Origin: Elusimicrobiota bacterium
GTDB taxonomy: Bacteria; Elusimicrobiota; Elusimicrobia; Elusimicrobiales; UBA9959
Direction: 5' to 3'
NCBI GenBank assembly: GCA_012517235.1
Contig: JAAYVI010000029.1
Location: forward strand, 1 to 64,000
Length of the DNA stretch: 64,000 nt
Shown piece after piece: positions 61,381-64,000 of this stretch (positions are counted from its first letter, which is position 1; every line of letters starts with the position of its first letter). The position numbers and the translations under genes are program-made. The notes under the pieces are model-generated. The model was not told where the DNA came from. It saw only the letters and a program-made list of their open reading frames with translations, and did not search any database.

Positions 61381-62586
61381 ATGGAAATAAAATACGATAT
61401 TTTAAATAAAAAAATAAAATCATACGAAAAGGATATGATCGCTTTTGCAAGGGATATGGTAAGAATTCCTTCCTTTTCCTGTAAGGAAGGAAAACTTGTG
61501 GAAAGAATAAAAAAAGAGATGATAAAAGCCGGTTTTGACAAAGTTAAAATAGACGCGATGGGAAATATAATAGGATTTATAGGCAATGGTAAAACAAAAA
61601 TTATGATAGACGCCCATATAGATACCGTCGGCATAGGCGATCCTAAAGCGTGGAAAATAGATCCTTTTGCGGGAATATATAAAAACGGTTCTATTTACGG
61701 CAGGGGCGCCACCGATCAAAAGCTTTCCATGGTTTCCATGGTATACGCCGGAAAAGCGATAAAAGAATTAGGACTCGCAAAAGATTATACTTATATGGCG
61801 GTAGGGTCTGTTCAGGAAGAAGACTGCGACGGGTTACCTTTGCTGCATATAATAAATAAAGAAAAAATAAGACCGGATTTTGTCGTTCTTACCGAGCCAA
61901 CTAATCTTGCGGTTTACAGAGGACACAGAGGCAGAATGGAAATAAAGGTTACGGTTAAGGGCCGCTCCTGCCATGCTTCCGCTCCGGAAAGAGGAGATAA
62001 TGCCATAACCAAAATGTCTTATATAGTTCAGGAAATAGACAAACTTAACAAAAGACTCAAAAAAGATAAATTTTTAGGCAAAGGAACGGTAGCGGTAACT
62101 TTTACCGAAGCAAAGACTCCTTCTCTAAATGCGGTTCCAGACGAATGTACTATTTATTTAGATAGGCGATTGACGGTAGGAGAGACTTTAAAAAGTTCCG
62201 TTAAAGAAATAGAATCTTTGCCTTCGGTAAAGAAATTCAAAGCCAAAGTGGAAGTTCTCCAATATGACGCGGTTTCTTGGACAGGGCTTAAAGTGAGCCA
62301 GGAAAAGTATTTCCCGACATGGGTTTTGTCCGAAAACCATAAACTGGTTCAAGCTGGAGTAAAAGCCGGAGAAGTCGCTTTGGGTAAAAAACCGATAGTG
62401 GATAAATGGGTTTTCTCCACTAATGGAGTGGCAAGCGCCGGAAGACTTGGAATACCTACGATAGGTTTCGGGCCTTCCAATGAAGTCTATGCTCATACGG
62501 TAAATGAATTTATGCCGGCCGATCATCTTATTAAAGCCGCTTCTTTTTATGCTTGCGTAGGCGGTTTTATAACAGGAAAAAAGTAA
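61381..62586 (+). CDS. ygeY: YgeY-like M20 metallohydrolase
   Basis: The 401-residue protein is an M20 peptidase-fold hydrolase: MIDAHIDTVGIGD, YGRGATDQKLSMVSM, QEEDCDGLPL and VLTEPTNL hold the metal and catalytic residues, and HRGRMEIKVTVKGRSCHAS matches the lid domain. The overall sequence matches the YgeY family linked to anaerobic purine/urate degradation, where it is thought to act on a ureido-propionate intermediate. AAAGGAGA precedes the ATG. It is followed by ygeW after nine bases. Confidence 0.9.
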   Translation: MEIKYDILNKKIKSYEKDMIAFARDMVRIPSFSCKEGKLVERIKKEMIKAGFDKVKIDAMGNIIGFIGNGKTKIMIDAHIDTVGIGDPKAWKIDPFAGIYKNGSIYGRGATDQKLSMVSMVYAGKAIKELGLAKDYTYMAVGSVQEEDCDGLPLLHIINKEKIRPDFVVLTEPTNLAVYRGHRGRMEIKVTVKGRSCHASAPERGDNAITKMSYIVQEIDKLNKRLKKDKFLGKGTVAVTFTEAKTPSLNAVPDECTIYLDRRLTVGETLKSSVKEIESLPSVKKFKAKVEVLQYDAVSWTGLKVSQEKYFPTWVLSENHKLVQAGVKAGEVALGKKPIVDKWVFSTNGVASAGRLGIPTIGFGPSNEVYAHTVNEFMPADHLIKAASFYACVGGFITGKK

Positions 62587-62595
62587 GGAGGAATA

Positions 62596-63807
62596 ATGAA
62601 TACGGTGACTAAAAAAAATATTTTGAATACGGAAAAAGAAATTAAAGAATTGGAATCTCTAAAAGCGGATCTTTATCATAAAGACTTTTTGCTTACTTGG
62701 GAAAAAACCGATAAAGAACTTCATTCGGTTCTCAAAATAGCGGAAATATTAAAACAGATGCATAACGATAATATAGACGTTTCTATGTTTAAAACCGGAC
62801 TTGCAGTATCTAACTTCAGAGACAATTCCACTCGAACGAGATTCTCTTTTGCCAGCGCATGCAATCTTTTGGGGCTTGCAGTTCAAGATTTGGACGAAGG
62901 AAAATCTCAAATAGCTCATGGCGAGACGGTAAGAGAAACCGCTAACATGATATCTTTTTTAACTGAAGTCGTAGGAATAAGAGACGATATGTTCATAGGC
63001 AAAGGACATACATATATGAAAGAAGTGGCAGAAGCTTTGGACGACGGATATGAAAATGGAGTTTTAAATCAAAGACCCGCCGTAGTAAACTTACAATGCG
63101 ATTTGGATCATCCGACGCAAACCATGTCTGATCTTCTTTTCCTCAAAAATTATTTTGGCGGTTTTGAAAAATTAAAAGGCAAAAAAATAGCGATGACTTG
63201 GGCATATTCTCCCAGTTACGGCAAACCTTTGTCGGTTCCTCAAGGAGTAATAGCTCTTATGACAAGATTTGGTATGGAAGTCGAGCTCGCTTATCCCGAG
63301 GGATACGATTTATTGCCGGAAACTCTAGAAATAGCCAAAAAGCATGCCAAAGCTTCCGGAGGTTCTTTTAAGGTTTCAAATTCGATGGAAGACGCTTTTA
63401 AAAACGCCGACATAGTTTATCCGAAAAGCTGGGCGCCTTATGCCGTAATGGAAAAAAGGACAAAGCTTTTGGAGCAAAGAGATCAAAACGGTTTAAAAGA
63501 ATTGGAAAAAGACTGTCTGGCTCAAAACGCCAAATATGATTCATGGGAATGCGACAAAAAGAAGATGAAACTTACTAAAAACGGAGAAGCCGTATATTTG
63601 CATTGTCTTCCGGCAGATATAACCGGAGTATCCTGCAAAAAAGGAGAAGTTTCGGCGGATGTTTTTGAAAAGTATAGAATAGGAACTTATAAAGAGGCAG
63701 GGTATAAGCCTTTTGTAATAGCGGCTATGATAATCGCCTGTACAAAGAAAAATCCTTCGGAAATATTGAAGGCTATTTATAAAAAAGCCGAAAAAAGAGT
63801 TCTGTAA
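62596..63807 (+). CDS. ygeW: YgeW-like knotted carbamoyltransferase
   Basis: The 403-residue protein has the carbamoyl-phosphate motif NSTRTRFSFASA (YgeW type), HPTQTMSDLLFL and HCLPADITGVSCKKGEVS near the C-terminus. YgeW belongs to the same anaerobic purine/urate pathway as YgeY and is thought to transfer a carbamoyl group to phosphate, conserving energy. TAAGGAGGAATA precedes the ATG. A terminator follows 20 bp later, so ygeY-ygeW form a two-gene operon. Confidence 0.92.
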   Translation: MNTVTKKNILNTEKEIKELESLKADLYHKDFLLTWEKTDKELHSVLKIAEILKQMHNDNIDVSMFKTGLAVSNFRDNSTRTRFSFASACNLLGLAVQDLDEGKSQIAHGETVRETANMISFLTEVVGIRDDMFIGKGHTYMKEVAEALDDGYENGVLNQRPAVVNLQCDLDHPTQTMSDLLFLKNYFGGFEKLKGKKIAMTWAYSPSYGKPLSVPQGVIALMTRFGMEVELAYPEGYDLLPETLEIAKKHAKASGGSFKVSNSMEDAFKNADIVYPKSWAPYAVMEKRTKLLEQRDQNGLKELEKDCLAQNAKYDSWECDKKKMKLTKNGEAVYLHCLPADITGVSCKKGEVSADVFEKYRIGTYKEAGYKPFVIAAMIIACTKKNPSEILKAIYKKAEKRVL

Positions 63808-63827
63808 AAAAAACAGTTAAAACAAAT

Positions 63828-63857
63828 GGGCGGGCCTTAGGCCCGCCCGATTTTTTA
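63828..63857 (+). terminator. Rho-independent terminator after ygeW
   Basis: GGGCGGGCC-TTA-GGCCCGCCC (63828-63848) is a perfect 9-bp GC-only stem with a three-base loop, followed by GATTTTTTAT. It closes the ygeY-ygeW operon. Confidence 0.92.
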
Positions 63858-63860
63858 TAT

Positions 63861-64000
63861 ATGAGATTTTTTCTTCTTTTGTTTTTTATTGGCGGTCTTT
63901 CGGCATCATCCGATTTTAACCGATATTATTGCGAAGATATAAAAAAACCTTTTTTTAAGATAGAAGAAGTAAACGGCGAAAAAAGAGTAAGACCTAATAG
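63861..64000 (+). CDS. Secreted protein, N-terminal fragment
   Basis: An open frame starts at the ATG at 63861 and runs off the window after 46 codons. It begins with a signal peptide (MRFFLLLFFIGGLSASS) and continues DFNRYYCEDIKKPFFKIEEV. It starts just after the ygeW terminator with no clear ribosome site. No family can be recognised from so short a piece. Confidence 0.55.
   Translation, partial: MRFFLLLFFIGGLSASSDFNRYYCEDIKKPFFKIEEVNGEKRVRPN

Noticed and set aside
61381..63807. Selenoprotein genes, because YgeY/YgeW are called selenium-linked
   Set aside because: Both genes read through without in-frame TGA and no SECIS-like need is seen; the link is only genomic association.

Overview
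The window comes from an AT-rich, Gram-negative (lipid A-making), apparently anaerobic bacterium. Very short intergenic gaps, many ATGA/TAATG stop-start overlaps, a complete early lipid A pathway, a BamA gene and a secreted protein with a TTYYPAPYG segment followed by a VGVGT repeat all fit Elusimicrobiota or a neighbouring phylum. That placement is inference; no 16S gene is present.

Positions 1-28957 are mostly envelope and housekeeping genes: the start of bamA (leftward), a PIN-PhoH ATPase, an OmpH/Skp chaperone, then lpxD-lpxC-fabZ-lpxA-lpxI-Gfo/Idh-lpxB-ABC exporter, a ZIP transporter, a short Rel/SpoT enzyme with an altered synthetase motif, a thioesterase, membrane glycosyltransferases, an active/inactive M16 peptidase pair, a two-gene sarcosine-oxidase-like dehydrogenase, and a surface-polysaccharide set (two glycosyltransferases, methyltransferase, Wzx-like flippase), a J-domain protein and a putative outer-membrane protein. 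Positions 28958-30060 are non-coding: tandem copies of the 3' end of a tRNA-Gly plus its flank, an intact tRNA-Gly(GCC), and dispersed repeats. A secreted barnase/RNase Sa-like ribonuclease follows on the minus strand.

Positions 30762-61308 are the remarkable part. A good promoter precedes an operon that looks like a His-Xaa-Ser (Hxs) peptide system: two HxsD-like proteins, the radical SAM maturase HxsB, a Cys-rich anchored protein, and a 125-residue precursor (HxsA-like) with 18 Ser-His-Xaa units. A perfect hairpin separates the precursor from a long run of further radical SAM genes. In total 13 radical SAM proteins lie within 28 kb. Seven share a distinctive C-terminal architecture, and three are HxsB-type.

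Inside this island sits a leftward operon of eight genes encoding DAHP synthase through chorismate synthase plus chorismate mutase, so its end product should be prephenate; no prephenate-consuming tyrA or pheA is seen. Only 34 bp away and divergent is a U32 pair whose cysteine patterns resemble UbiU and UbiV. Known U32 hydroxylases (RlhA, TrhP, UbiUV) have been linked to prephenate. The main hypothesis is therefore an oxygen-independent, prephenate-fed hydroxylation system coupled to radical SAM peptide or cofactor chemistry. The same downstream operon also holds a phosphohistidine-swivel enzyme, an A24 prepilin-peptidase-like protease, a SufS-like desulfurase and a tetrapyrrole-methylase-fold (possibly borosin-like) methyltransferase.

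The right end carries ygeY and ygeW homologues, associated with anaerobic purine/urate breakdown, a strong terminator, and the start of a secreted protein.
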